Shown piece after piece: positions 1 to 11,780 of a stretch of 64,000 bases of DNA. Source of the DNA: Ulva prolifera (Eukaryota > Chlorophyta > Ulvophyceae > Ulvales > Ulvaceae). The notes beneath the pieces are model-generated. The model was not told the DNA's origin. It saw only the letters and a program-made list of their open reading frames with translations, and made no database searches. A program made the translations under genes and the position numbers. The stretch covers positions 1,743,713 to 1,807,712 of the forward strand of contig CM041201.1 in NCBI GenBank assembly GCA_023078555.1. The letters are read 5' to 3'. Positions within the stretch are counted from its first letter, which is position 1. Each line of letters begins with the position of its first letter.

Positions 1-1528
1 AGAAGAAGGTCGAGCTGGCACCCTTCAGATATTTCTTGCTTGTGCAGAAATGGGAGCAAGCAAATATATACCCCATGAACGGTATTATGAATATGTTTCA
101 TGTTGTGCGGATCATGTTGCTGACCATGCACTATGCGTTGTCCTACAAGTGGGTTTCCGGGAGTGCAAGTCACGGTGCTCCAGTTGCTACAGCAGAAGCA
201 ATGCGGCGTATTGATTTCTTGCTGCGCCGCCGTGAGAACGTCAAACAAATTTTATGTCGTGTGTGCCATGACTGCTGGCAAGTGTGGACCTGACACGGCA
301 GCCAGTGATGCACTGCCAAACAGCAAACGGCGTTCTGATACGATGTCGGCGCAAGATACAATGTGGTGTGCTCACCATTTCCACGCACACACCATGGTGC
401 ACAGAGCACAACACTCTGGCTCTGTGGAGCTCAGATCTACCAAATCATCCACACCATCGCATCATACTATACCATAGGATGTGTGGTGCTCTCACACGAC
501 TGCGTACGCGTCGTGTCACGCATCATGCCAGGCATCTGCCTGCATGCGTGTGTGTTGACTCGTTTTCCTGAGTCTTCATTGTCCGTCTCACGTGTGCATG
601 CAACACTAATAGAGGACAATCAGAATATGAGGCAGCCACTGCTGCACCTCACATTTGACTACAATAGTAGCATGACTCATTCTCACAGCCCAGAGAAGTC
701 TTTGCTGCCACAATGGGTGCACCTGTCACCACGCTGCTGCCCGTAGGCGCATGCATTGTGACAGAGTTGTCCTCAAACATCTAGATCTTAGACTCCTAGT
801 TCTCAAGTACCGGCGAGAGTTTGACAGGTGCAACATCATACACCTGCCTGTCGATTCTGACAACTGTGAAGTGATTTGCAGGTCTGGTGGCAACGGGAGG
901 TCAGCCACTGTCGGCCGAGGCATGGCTAGGCGGGGGCGGGCAGCTAGCCGCACATCATCCCGGGCAAAAGTGATTCCACGGATGCTCGACCATGCTTTCA
1001 GCTCTGTTGGCTGAGCATGCAGTAGATGAGGCATGTAGTTGTGGTTCAGACCGTTCAAGTTTGCGTGGGTGGAGGTCATCCTCACAAAATATGGTCGATC
1101 CTGTTAATAAAATTATAACTTTGGTACCTGGCCCCACCGCTTGGTGATGTCGTTTGGATACAGAACGTTGCACTTCTCCCTAAGGATGAGGTTCCAGAAA
1201 TCCTGGCAAACACTGTATAAGACTGTATGTGAAACCGGGCAATGGTAAAACACATCTGATGAACTGTGGGACGGTGCAAAGCTCATGATCTAGGCCCGGG
1301 GGGGGTCTTGAGCTTCTGTAGTTACATGCGTAGGCCTCGGAAAACACACATCAGACACGGGGCACACGAGGCATAACTATAGCTCATTACTGGCGGGCTC
1401 CTTGGGCAGGCTAGGGCAGTACATTTAGCACAGGGTGACGTCTCTAGTGCAAGCGGCACCCTGGTATATACATCCGCACAGTGGCTACTAGAGACGCCTG
1501 AAAGGCTGTTCATCCTCTCCCCCTTGCG
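1..1528. other. No supported gene
   Basis: Short overlapping reading frames on both strands show no recognisable domain, no repeated structure and no convincing splice pattern. The stretch lies downstream of the gypsy pol remains on the minus strand, so a decayed 3' LTR could be here, but I see no matching copy elsewhere in the window to prove it. Confidence 0.4.
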
Positions 1529-3845
1529 CTAAGAGCTACACTTGCTGAGTGTGCTATACAGAGTCGTAGCATCACAGGCAGCGGTGAGGGAGGGCGCAAC
1601 ATCAAGATGCCTTGTGTGGAGCTCCTTCTCGCTGAGCCATAGGTTGTAGTGAGAATCCAGGTGCTTGAACCTGACGCGATACTGGAAGCTTGGCCGTCCA
1701 TGAGCTGGAGGGCGACCTCGCGCACGGGCACGCTCGACTAGTGTCTCTGTGGGCCGGTCGGGATCTCCAACTGGGATGAAATTGTCGTCGTCATGTTGCA
1801 GTGGGGTTGAGGATGGCTGGACATAAGGTCTCAGCAAATCAGCATTCACTGAGTTACTAGGATGGGAAAACTTCGAATCAAAATCATCATCGTACACATA
1901 CGGCGTCGCCATTGAGACAATCCTGAAAGGTCTTACAAAGCTAGGTTCAAACTTCTTGTTCAGTGCATCACGAGGCAGGTGTTCAGAAGAAACAGAAACA
2001 AGATCATCAACTCTGAGCGAAGGCAATCGAGGGATGAGAGATATTGCACGCGTGTCGGCGCTTAGCATCTTGTTCTAGTGCAGCATGGGCTCGAGGTAAC
2101 GCGTCGGCGTGGAATCGCCGGAACTCAGCGACGGCAGCAGCATTGTCGGTCGTCTGGAACTTAGGGTCTTCTGACGGCAGATACAAGGCTTCTATTAGTG
2201 ATAGGTGGAATCCATGGAGCAAGACGAACGGCGTGAAATGATGAGACAAATGCGGCGTGTAGTTGTAGGCGTAGACGAGGTGCGGCAGGACTTGATCCCA
2301 AGCGTGGGACTTCGACGGGTCTGCGCAATAGGCGCGGAGCTTGTTGACGATCTCCTTGATGAAAGCTTCTGCCTGACCGTTCCCCTAGGGACGGTAGGCT
2401 GTGGTGAGGCAATGTGACGTGCCTTGCATTCGCGAGAGGACACGGAAGAACTCGTTGTCGATCCGGGGGTCTCTATCTAAGACGATCAATTGGGGGATCC
2501 CGAATCGGCTATAGACATGCTTGAAAAGGGCTCCTGCGAGCTTGGTCTTCGAAACTTTCTGGCTGCATGGGATGGCGGTGGCACCTTGGTTAGGCGGTCG
2601 ACTTCGTTGAGCAGGAAATGGAAACCGCTCAGCGTTGGTGGGAGTTGTCCGACGAAGTCGAGAACAATCTCCTGGAATTGGGGCTTCGGGATTGGGAAAG
2701 TCATACGCGGTGATGCGGGGCTGGTTGATGGTTTGACGAGTTGGGATTGATGACATGAACGGACACAGTCGGCAACATAGTCGTGCATGCGCAGTCAATA
2801 TATAGCAGTGCCGGCGCAGACGCTGCAACAAGCGCTGGACACCGGGATGGCCGGCGTCGAGTTGTCGCGTGCGTCCTTGGTCAGGGCTGTTTTGAGCTCT
2901 AGTGAGGCTGCGACGTCAAGGCGGTACGCAACGTCATCAACGAAGAAAAATAGGTTGTTGATGACACGGTAGGCTGGGTTGCTACGGGTGGAGTTGCTGG
3001 GGTGGCTAGGGGTGTTCTGGTTCGCAAGGATCCGATAACAACTTGGTCGGCTGCGTAGCCTCTGCGCACTTGTTGAAGGAAGTCTGAGTCTGGGAATGGT
3101 TGGGAATTGACGAGCGTGCACAACATGACCTTGAGATCGGGACGGCGAGATAGCGCATTCGGCACAGTGTTCTCACGACCGGGTTTGTACTAGATATCGA
3201 GATCGAACGACTTGAACAGCTCAGTCCACCGCAGATGCCGTTGGGACAGTTTGGGCTGACGGTGGAAGAACTTCAGCGTCATGTGATCTGTGGGAACTTT
3301 GACACCGTGCCTGGCGCCCTGAAGGTAGTGGCGCCAGCTACGTACGGCGTGCACGATCGCTAATAGCTCTTTCTCATAGACCGGGTAGTTGTTCTCTGCG
3401 CTTCCGACTTTTCGCGAGAGGAAGGCCACTGGCTGCAAGCCAAGGTCATATTGGAGCACGGCGCCCAGAGCGTAGTCTGACGCGTCGGTGCCCACAATGA
3501 AGGGCTTCTCTACATCGGGATAGCGGAGGACGGGGGCGGCGCACAAGGCGGCCTTGAGCTGTTGGATTGCAATCGACTGGCATGCACTCCAATACCATGG
3601 GACTGATGCGCCTAGCAAGGCAATCAAGGGTGATGCAATCGTGACATATTCAGCAACTTCTTTTTCAAACTTGACTTATGATGCAGGGCGTTCATCGTCA
3701 AACATCTCCTCGGGGGCAAGGCTGACAGATTCTTTGAATAACCTATGAAATGTTGACATTCATGCTTGGTTTCATGACGAATGATGCGAGCTAGCTTAGC
3801 TCCGGAGACTGCTTTCACGTGCTCCGTGGACATGCCTGGAAACAT
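1529..3845 (-). mobile_element. Ty3/gypsy pol fossil (RNase H, integrase)
   Basis: Remains of a Ty3/gypsy pol region on the minus strand, running from high to low coordinates. Parts in order: the end of the reverse transcriptase region (about 3,845-3,630; FIGYSKNLSAL), an RNase H domain (3,627-3,190; FIVGTDASDYALGAVLQYD and YPVYEKELLAIVHAV), an integrase region (about 2,831-2,200; VLDFVGQLP and VLDRDPR), and a C-terminal tail (2,068-1,529). The order and motifs are those of the Ty3/gypsy family. The copy is clearly broken in several places and lacks most of the reverse transcriptase, so it is an old fossil. No LTR pair was found. The gag-protease remains at 11.8-13.7 kb, on the same strand and upstream, may belong to the same original insertion. 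Confidence 0.9.
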
Positions 3846-4774
3846 GGGCTGCTGAGGCGTAGACTTTATGATTGCTGGTCCCGTGGCCTTTGGGACTACA
3901 ATTCCCGGATTTCGGAGTTGTCAATGTCCAAATGGACACGGCTATGCATACTTCCGGCCCGCCGCGGCCCGACGACGGGACGACCGCGCGCCCGGGTGGC
4001 CACCCAAGGCCAGCCGGCCAAGGCTAGCGACCCTCGGCCGCCACGAACGCCCGCCACGGCCTCGCTGGCGACGAACGACCACCACACGACCCGTCACGGG
4101 CACGCAGGACACGGCGTGGGAGGGTGGACCGCACATGTTGCGTGCCTTTAGCGGTGCCCTGCGCGGAAGCATACCGCGATCGCGCGCGAGCACCCGAGGT
4201 CGGGGCCAGCTGATGTAGTCCAATCTGCAATCTCTATCTAGTGTGCGCTGCCACTCCGAGGCCTGCAACCTGCGCGCAACCTCCGCGCGGAGCTGTCACG
4301 GACAGCAAGGCAGAATCTGCGCTGCAGGCAGATGTGCGTGTGTGTCGAACTGTAGGGCAGGCAACCGTGTATGTGTAGATTCAGGAAGAAACTATAACTC
4401 TATCGGTATATCTATCGGTATATCTATCGTGCTACAAGGATAGTGATGGTTGCAGCCCGCGACCAATGGAGCGATCGCAAGGTGCCGCTGTGCCTCCTGT
4501 CACACACGATTCCGTGTGATAGTAACCTATACTGTGTGCCTTTCAGAAGCTGTCCTTGAGCGTCCACGTCGCGTTGCAGTTCGGTAGCACATCGAAGTAG
4601 TGGCGGTGGCACGTTTCGAGCGGCAGTCGCGGTATTGCGTTCGAGAGCAGGACGCCAATGATCGTGAGCATAACAATTCAGCAAAGCCAACGTAAACACT
4701 GCTACACACGCTGAGCTTGCGATCACAGCCAATAGCAGCCTGAGCAGCAAAAAAAAAACATTTCGCTATTGGCA
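3846..4774. other. No gene; GC-rich block and short repeat
   Basis: A strongly GC-rich block (about 3,950-4,220) is open in several frames but shows no domain, so I treat these frames as composition effects. Near 4,402-4,432 there are three tandem copies of a roughly 12-bp unit (TATCGGTATATC). A run of A lies near 4,750. Nothing else is recognisable. Confidence 0.4.
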
Positions 4775-5280
4775 CATGCCTGTGCCCTTCCACAGAGCGG
4801 GTGGGGCATGCACACCATGCAGCGCCCTTGCTTGTCCACAAATCATATAACTACAGCATGTGAGTGACGTGCTGAGCTTGAGATCTCAGCAGAATATTTG
4901 GTCAGCTGCTCATGCTGTTGTTGACAGTGTGTTCACGTGTGTTACAGCATGCCTGTGGCCTTCCACAGAGCAGGTGGGGCATGCACACCATGCATCGCCC
5001 CTGCTTTTCAACAAACCATAGAACTACAGCATGTTCGTGACGTGCTGAGCTTGAGATCTCAGCAGAATATTTTGTCAGCTGCTCATACTGTTGTTGACAG
5101 TGTGTTCACGTGTGTTACAGCATGCCTGTGGCCTTCCACAGAGCAGGTGGGGCATGCACACCATGCATCGCCCCTGCTTTTCAACAAACCATAGAACTAC
5201 AGCATGTTCGTGACGTGCTGAGCTTGAGATCTCAGCAGAATATTTTGTCAGCTGCTCATACTGAAGTTGACAGTGTGTGA
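4775..5280. repeat. 173-bp tandem repeat, about 3 copies
   Basis: Copies start at 4,775, 4,948 and 5,121, spaced exactly 173 bp. Each begins with CATGCCTGTG, contains the palindromic AGATCT within GCTGAGCTTGAGATCTCAGC, and ends before the next CATGCC. Copies 2 and 3 are nearly identical and copy 1 is more diverged; the third fades near 5,280. A weaker related fragment lies just upstream near 4,705. Satellite-like; no coding function is supported. Confidence 0.9.
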
Positions 5281-5747
5281 TGCAAGAGACCTTACAAGAC
5301 AGCAAGGCGGGCCTGCACACAGAGCGATCGTTTACAATTGACTATGTGGCCCTGTAGGAAGTTACAGACTCATGCGCCATTGTCACCGCATTCATATTGT
5401 CGATACTGTGATGCATTGTCTGCCAGGGGGATCGTGTCACGTCCTGTCAAGCGTGGTCCAGGAAGTAGGTACTATTGTGTAAGATTTGCAATGGTTCTTG
5501 TAGCGTACGATACAGGATGAACGTCAGGTTGCGTCACAACATGCATGGGTTTACCTCCAGCGGCAATGCATCACATACAAACACCTTCAAAAGGACGTAT
5601 TGGTGCCATGGAGCATGTTGCATCTACACACAACAATGACGGCTACTTGCTCTGCACAAACAGCTGTTGTGCGCAACACTCAAGCGTGCATAATTGCCTG
5701 AAGAGGCTTGTTACCTCAGGCTGTGCATATGAGAAATTACTGTAGTC
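5281..5747. other. No supported gene
   Basis: Only short random frames. The stretch lies downstream of the Ulp1-like gene on the minus strand and could hold a further 3' exon or its 3' UTR: a GTGTGC donor-like site overlaps the last visible codons of that gene. Confidence 0.35.
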
Positions 5748-6632
5748 CTAGTCCTCGCACACCCTCTTCATGGCCATCATGGTGAGCACGCCACAATCAT
5801 ACCCATTGACTTGTTGAGGTGTTCCCGGATGCAGGTCTAACACCCAATTCTCAGCCTGCATCAACCAGCGATAGTCTACCTCAATTGGAACACCCACAAG
5901 TACCCTTGCATTATATGGTGCGCAGATCATATTGGTAGCAACGCACTCGCAAATGAAAAGGAACATCTGGTGCAGATGTGGCACCAGTCTCTTCCGCTTT
6001 CTCTCGTTGATATTCCTTCCCAACCCATGTCACAAGGGCCCGAGCAATCTTCAGAGCGTCATCCGGACGTTCGTACTCTATCGAGTCCATGTAGGACAAG
6101 ACAGGTTGTTGGCTATTGCCCCAGTTCAAGTCCAACACAATTACAGCCTGCAACCATGGTGTGAGTGGTGGAACCTGTTGTCCTTGCGAATAGACATGGC
6201 GGCTGCATTGGAGATGCTTACCCATTGAGACATCGTGTAATTCACGGGAATGATGATTTGGTGCAGCTGCTCAACATGTCCGTAGAACTTGAAGTAGTCC
6301 GGGCCAGCACGGTTGGTAGACAATTGACGCTTCGTCCTCCACCTCAAACATTCGTCAAACTCAGGATCATCAGTTAGCAACACCTTCATCTTCTCCAAGA
6401 AGAAAGAATTGTATATAAGCCGATGCTTCACCCCTTGCCCGGACTGAAGAAGGTGGAGATTTGTATCCTGCACTGTACCGCATGGTAGCGTGGCCCCGAA
6501 ACATGGTTCTTCTGTGACAGCGTGACGTGACCAATAGTGTATATGATAGATAGCATATGGCATGATCACACCTGCAGTAGCGTCGCCATGGCGGGGATGA
6601 TTGCGTCCCCGATCCATTGACCCGGAGCACAT
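5748..6632 (-). CDS. Ulp1-like C48 protease exons, catalytic His replaced
   Basis: Exons of a protein with a Ulp1/SENP-type cysteine protease domain, a family that removes SUMO or related modifiers and is often carried by plant and algal DNA transposons. On the minus strand an upstream exon (from about 6,580) ends IIIPVNYTMSQW at a GTAAGC donor near 6,217. It splices at a TTGCAG acceptor near 6,153 to AVIVLDLNWG, followed by YMDSIEY with the usual Asp. The last part (from about 5,860) carries GTPQQVNGYDCGV with the oxyanion Gln and catalytic Cys. The residue expected to be His in the HW pair is Gln (codon CAA). The end after the Cys is short, so another exon may follow. Other exon borders between 6.1 and 5.8 kb are not settled. 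It may be a decayed transposon gene or a catalytically dead homologue. Confidence 0.65.
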
Positions 6633-7180
6633 CTACGCAAGTCAGCCTTCCGCAGTATCACATTATCCGAAAGAGCATCCACGGATATGCCATCAACAAG
6701 CTCCACCTCTTCATAAATCGTCTAGACGAGCCTTGTGTAGGCAAGTTGAAGATTGGGTGCCAATTGCCTGTAGCCGACGGAGATTAGGCGCCTCGACACG
6801 TACTTGGTGCCACGATCGAACGATGGCTGTGACACACAAATCAGAGAAAATTGGGGACTCGCACCCATCTACCACTCTCAGCTCGATGACAGTCGGTAGC
6901 AGGGGGACTGGGGACGATCTGGAACATGCAATGTCATCATTTCGCTATATAGTCGATCGGCGACTACGTTGGAACACATATTATAAGAGCCCAGTACAGG
7001 ACGCGGAGCACGCAAGTGGCACACTTGATGACACAAAGTCGCACCTGTTCACTTTCCCCGCGCACGGATACTGTCGTGTGCGTGTGGATATGTATGCAGC
7101 TGCCGGTGGATCAGCTTTGCGCTTGTTTGAGATGAGCGAGATATCCGGTGCACAGTCGCGAGCAGGCTTGGAAGACTCGC

Positions 7181-8162
7181 TCAGGTGGTGACGAGAGGTG
7201 GAGACTGTGACGCTTGCGACCTCATTGATAACTGTGGTGATCTGGACAGGCGGACCGCCAGCCGCTGTACTTGAAGCGTCATGTAACGTCCGATGGTCAT
7301 ACCATGATCGGTGTCATACGTGAGCCATGCTAACAAGCCTGCCGCGCCGGGGACTGTGATCACTTGACAACATTCCGGGCAGGAACGATTGACCAGATCC
7401 CAATCCCATGGAATAGGCTCGTCTGGATTGTCAGTCTTGTGCATATGAATACCCATCCTTGGGATGGGTGCCTTGGCTTCAGCTCGCAAGGCATGTAGCG
7501 TTGCTGCATCAATGAACAACTCCTTTGCTCGCTTGAATGCTGCCTTGAGGCCCCCTCGGTTCCTGAAAGAACTATCCTTGCCCAGTGGCACAAGGAAATC
7601 TTCCGTAGACTTCCGACTTGGGGACGCTGTGGTCTTCATGACAACATGCTTCAGATGAAAGAAACGCACGTGTCTCACGGTCCGGGAGACTCAACTGCTC
7701 AATTTTCTGACTCACCCCGTATTCGTCTTCCATCTTGTCCACCTCGGCCGCCTGTTCAGCAATTGCAGACAACAAGTTATGGCGACTGGTGCGCCATGCC
7801 TGCAAGAGTGCAGAAACGGCCGGCCGAATTGTCTCATCAGCAAGGGCAATGTCGTCCAAGTCGGAACCATCTGTGGCGGCATTGTCATCTTCAGTGGCTT
7901 CTGCATCTGACTCTTCAGTGTCATCAAAACTGCATGCGCGCAAGATCAAGGACACATCCAAGGACAATGCGGGCTTCTTTGCCTCATAAATCGTGTTGCA
8001 GAATTCATCACTGCTCAAAATATCCCGCTCTGACAGTGTGGTCCAGTCTTGTGCATGCGGCACTGCGTGATAGAGCAATATCCATCCAGCCACGTCAGCG
8101 GCACTCATGTCTTGTAAACAGATCCGATTGGGATCTGCGCGTACACAAGAGAATTCGGGCAC
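7181..8162 (-). CDS. Hypothetical acidic exons, likely 5' part of the Ulp1-like gene
   Basis: Two overlapping open stretches on the minus strand (8,162-7,572 and 7,678-7,181). The first is rich in acidic and Ser/Thr residues (FDDTEESDAEATEDDN) followed by a helical region (AIAEQAAEVDKMEDEYG). The second contains a Cys pair (RSCPECC). I recognise no family. They lie on the same strand and just upstream of the Ulp1-like exons with no other gene between, so they may be upstream exons of one transcript. Start codon and introns are unresolved. Confidence 0.4.
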
Positions 8163-9388
8163 ATGTTAATGAGCTCACGCGAGGGCATGCATTGGCGCTA
8201 CAAGCTTGCGTATTTGTAGCCGTTTTGCAACGGCAATGCTCAGCAGCGCCCAAGCCATCTACCTACTAGGACCGCCCCTACGCCACATCAGCATGCATGC
8301 TATGGTCACTATGCCATGCGATCCTGCAATGTCACACACGGCAGCCACGGTGGTCTCAAGAAATCGGAGCTTCACAACACTGGCAAGATACGCATAGCCT
8401 GCAGCTTGATCAGACTTACTTGCGGCCCCCACACATACAGGTAGATGAGTTGTGTGTTGAGACCTATTGGTCTGGTCTTGGGTAACTGACCTCGATGGCA
8501 GTAAGAAGAAGCAGTGATGGGTCAAGATTGCCGCAGCACGAGGGCTGTATAGGCACAAACAGAGCAGGGGTACACTCACACGCAGGGATGCGACGTGCCA
8601 GTGCAGAAATGGATGGCGCCCCAACCAGACTACTGTAAAGCGTGCCTGGTCCCAGCAAGCGCTCGGTATAAATACCGGGGTGTGTGCGCCCAGGTCAATC
8701 CCCCTGTCAAAGCTTGCCTCGCCGAATCGTGCCGCATAACTGCCACACTGATCCCAGATCCCGCATAAGCGCGGGAGATCTTAAATTGTGGCTCACAGAG
8801 CCTGAGATGAGTGTAAGCAAGGCTGCACACGTGATTCGTGGGCAGCTCTGGGTGACTGTACAGATATTATCGTGCATGCCAACTCTGGAGCCCGCCGGGT
8901 GGACCCTGTGTAACGGCGGTAATGCACACAGTAAGACGGAATATGTGCAGTAGCGATTCGGCTAGCCGCATAAAGCCATAATAAGCCTATGACGGGACAC
9001 ATTGTGCCGGGAGAAGGCTGTACACAGTGCTGATGCCATGTGCACGTAAGGCTGGTGGACGCGTGCAGTCACACGTGGCGAGTGCAGGCACGTAAGCCCA
9101 CTGAGCGTACGAGTGATCACACTGTGTACAACTCGATTGGTAATTCAAAAGCTATGCGTGTGCGACCGTCCACATGGCTGGACAAGTCGCTACGCATATA
9201 AGAAGAGGTGTTAATTGTGCCAGCATGCGCTAGCGTGAGAGATATTTCACAACATTGTGTCCAGCATGCATTGCCACGTCCCAAGAGCATGCACGTGTTG
9301 ATTGCAATGGGAGAAGGCAACGCACCAGCAATACATACGTCAAGTGTGAAGGGCAACGAAGCATTGTTCTGTGTCAACTTTCTGTTGT
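8163..9388. other. No supported gene
   Basis: Short frames only on both strands, without recognisable domains, repeats or convincing splice pairs. Confidence 0.35.
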
Positions 9389-9523
9389 TGTTCTTCTTCT
9401 TCTTCTTCTTCTTCGTCTTCTTCTTCTTCTTCTTCTTCTTCTTCTTCTTCTTCTTCTTCTTCTTCTTCTTCTTCTTCTTCTTCTTCTTCTTCTTCTTCTT
9501 CTTCTTCTTCTTCTTCTTCTTCT
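9389..9523. repeat. TTC/GAA trinucleotide microsatellite
   Basis: About 44 tandem TTC units with a single interruption (CTTCGTC) near 9,414. All three frames on each strand are open across it, which produces apparent poly-Ser, poly-Phe, poly-Leu, poly-Lys, poly-Arg and poly-Glu proteins. None of these is supported as a gene. On the minus strand it is a purine (GAA) tract. Confidence 0.98.
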
Positions 9524-9759
9524 GCTTGTCTGATCCGCGACCCGCTCTGTTACCATTCCGTGTCTTAACATCTTCGAACATCCGCCACAAAACGCCATAT
9601 TCAACTGCTTGCGTTGCATCCCCCTGCATACGCAGGCATTGCAGCATCATGACATCTCACATAAGGATCATGTGTGATAGATAGGACCAACACGTGCATA
9701 TATATCTTCCAGTGGCCAAACACAATTGTACATGCAGACGCGGGTGGCTACCAAGCCAG

Positions 9760-10203
9760 TTAACACAACTCCACGTATTTAACCCCCAGATGTTGCAATA
9801 TTGACGAATCGGCCTCTATCGGGTTTTTGAGTGCCCAACTGATCTTGTCCCTTGCAATGTCACAGACGACACAAGTGATGTAAGCGACTCCCACCAGCGC
9901 AGCCTCTGATGGAGCCAACTTACGGCGGGCTGGGCCCAACAAACTTTCCGCCGTCTTGTGTATCCGATGAAGATGTACCGCCCTCAGCCGCTGTTCAGAT
10001 ACCTTGCCGAAGAAGGTTGCATAGTTGTCGAGGGAAACAATCGGGAAACGTATTCCAGTCTGCACGGCCACATGTAGACATTGGATCGCGCAGCTTGCAG
10101 ACGTTGCACCTGCCAACCACGAACATGTGCATGCTTGCAAGACGGATAACAAAGTGTGGATTTCGGAGCGCAGGCTGGACATAGACTTGAACAGGCAAGC
10201 CAC
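9760..10203 (-). CDS. Hypothetical exon-like ORF
   Basis: A 147-residue open stretch on the minus strand, ending GVKYVELC before a stop. It includes PIVSLDNYATFFGKVSEQ and HRIHKTAESLLGPARRKLAP. The composition looks like real protein, with mixed hydrophobic and charged residues and no low-complexity runs. No family is recognised. It is on the same strand as the Ulp1-like gene downstream and could be one of its upstream exons, or belong to a separate remnant. Confidence 0.3.
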   Translation of the reverse strand: MACLFKSMSSLRSEIHTLLSVLQACTCSWLAGATSASCAIQCLHVAVQTGIRFPIVSLDNYATFFGKVSEQRLRAVHLHRIHKTAESLLGPARRKLAPSEAALVGVAYITCVVCDIARDKISWALKNPIEADSSILQHLGVKYVELC

Positions 10204-10499
10204 ACCGGTGTCTTACGGAAGCACTCAAGCTGCTTCATGTGCAGCCAAATGAGGAAGGTGGCTATATACCGCATGTACGGCTTTTTAGTGTTCTCGCTCA
10301 TGGCACGAACTGATGTTAGTGAAATCTGGAGGAGGCTCCTTAAATTGTCATTCTTCGAAGGGGCATGCCTGCATGACCTTCAAGTTTGTGCACGGACCGC
10401 TTCGCTCGCAAGCCATATGGACATAAGCAATATTGACACACAGCACACAGGGCAAGACCCGTACTTGTTGAAGAGAGCACCATCAAGGTGTTATTCTTT

Positions 10500-10940
10500 C
10501 ATTGTAATACCCATCAATGCTGAAAATGTCACCAAATTTTCATCTGTGTCACCCACCGGAAGCCCCGTAGCTGACTTCTTGGGTTTCTTCACTACTCCCT
10601 TGAGTTCTGTTAAAACTCCTCCGGCTCTGCTAGCCCGACTTCAGCTGCTGCTTTTGTTCGGTTTCTTGCAGAGAGAATGCCTTCCAATGAGATACAACGC
10701 TCGGCTAATGTCGAAAGTGCAATAATATATACCAGCCTTGGTTTCACTCTCCTCCAGATCCACCCCGGACTCATGCCACTGAGGCAATTGTCGTCTGCTG
10801 AAATTAAATGCACTGGTTGCATCATGATTGAGGTCTGGAGAGTCACCTTCGGGCGTGTCCGTCTCTTGCTGATTGGACACACTACAGCTGCGACGGTTGT
10901 TGGACAAGACAAGCTCACGGACAATTGGCAAGGATATCAA
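10500..10940 (-). CDS. Hypothetical exon-like ORFs
   Basis: A minus-strand stretch that begins ISLPIVRELVLSNNRRSC, continues through SNQQETDTPEGDSPDLNHD, and is followed in another frame by GVVKKPKKSATGLPVGDTD and a stop near 10,500. The basic KKPKKS could be a nuclear localisation signal. No family is recognised and the exon junction is unresolved. It may be a 5' part of the same minus-strand transcription unit as the 9.8 kb ORF. Confidence 0.3.
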
Positions 10941-11780
10941 AATTCGACTTTGGGGATTGTCAAGTATACGCCTATGTGATCATTTACAGATAGATTGGTC
11001 ATTGCCATGGCCACTGTTGCCTCCCGGGAGGCTGTTCACTGATAGCAACCATTGGAACAGCAGCAGACTCCGGCATGAACCGATCAGCACGCAAAATTTT
11101 GATTAATTAGGTACATCTATTCCGTCTAGATCAGTGATCCCCGTATCTGACATGAGCGGGCTTGACCGTGAACGAAACAGTCGAGCTTGCACGCGCGGAT
11201 ATGCTGTCCCGCTCGGAGCACATGAGCCAGACACCCGGCAAACATGCGATACGAGCCATATACGAGTTGTCAAAATGCAGTTGTATGCTGCCATGCTGCG
11301 GTGGTCTTTGGCGACGAAGTCGCCGTGACAGAGCAACATAGTACAGCAGGCGGTTGCGCCATCAACATACGCAACGTCATCTTCGCACACACACAGCACG
11401 CACCAGGAGTCACTATCGTAAATCACATTTGCATCACTGAGGTCGCGTTGCGTTCTCGGCAACACCATGACTCAAGCACCACAGTACACAGCTCCATGCA
11501 AGCACGCGAATCGATAAAATCGCAGGAACCGCACGCACGACATACCAATATGCATCAGTATGTATCAAGTATACGTTTCAGACCATTTACAGCGCAATCG
11601 GTGCGGTATGCAAGACATATCCCCCAGCCAAGGACAGCAGAGCCACCCAAGGCCTGCATCCCGACTCGGCCCGACCCCAACCCTCGATATCACATCATCT
11701 CCCGGAACCATATATGTCATATGTAATCATGCATACATACATACAATCGCACATTTGCGCGGTTCAACAACTATGTTGTT
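10941..11780. other. No supported gene
   Basis: Short frames only. At its right edge the stretch meets the protease end of the gypsy gag-protease fossil. Confidence 0.3.

Noticed and set aside
9117-9684. Poly-Lys, poly-Phe, poly-Ser, poly-Leu and poly-Arg frames
   Set aside because: They are translations of the TTC microsatellite on both strands.
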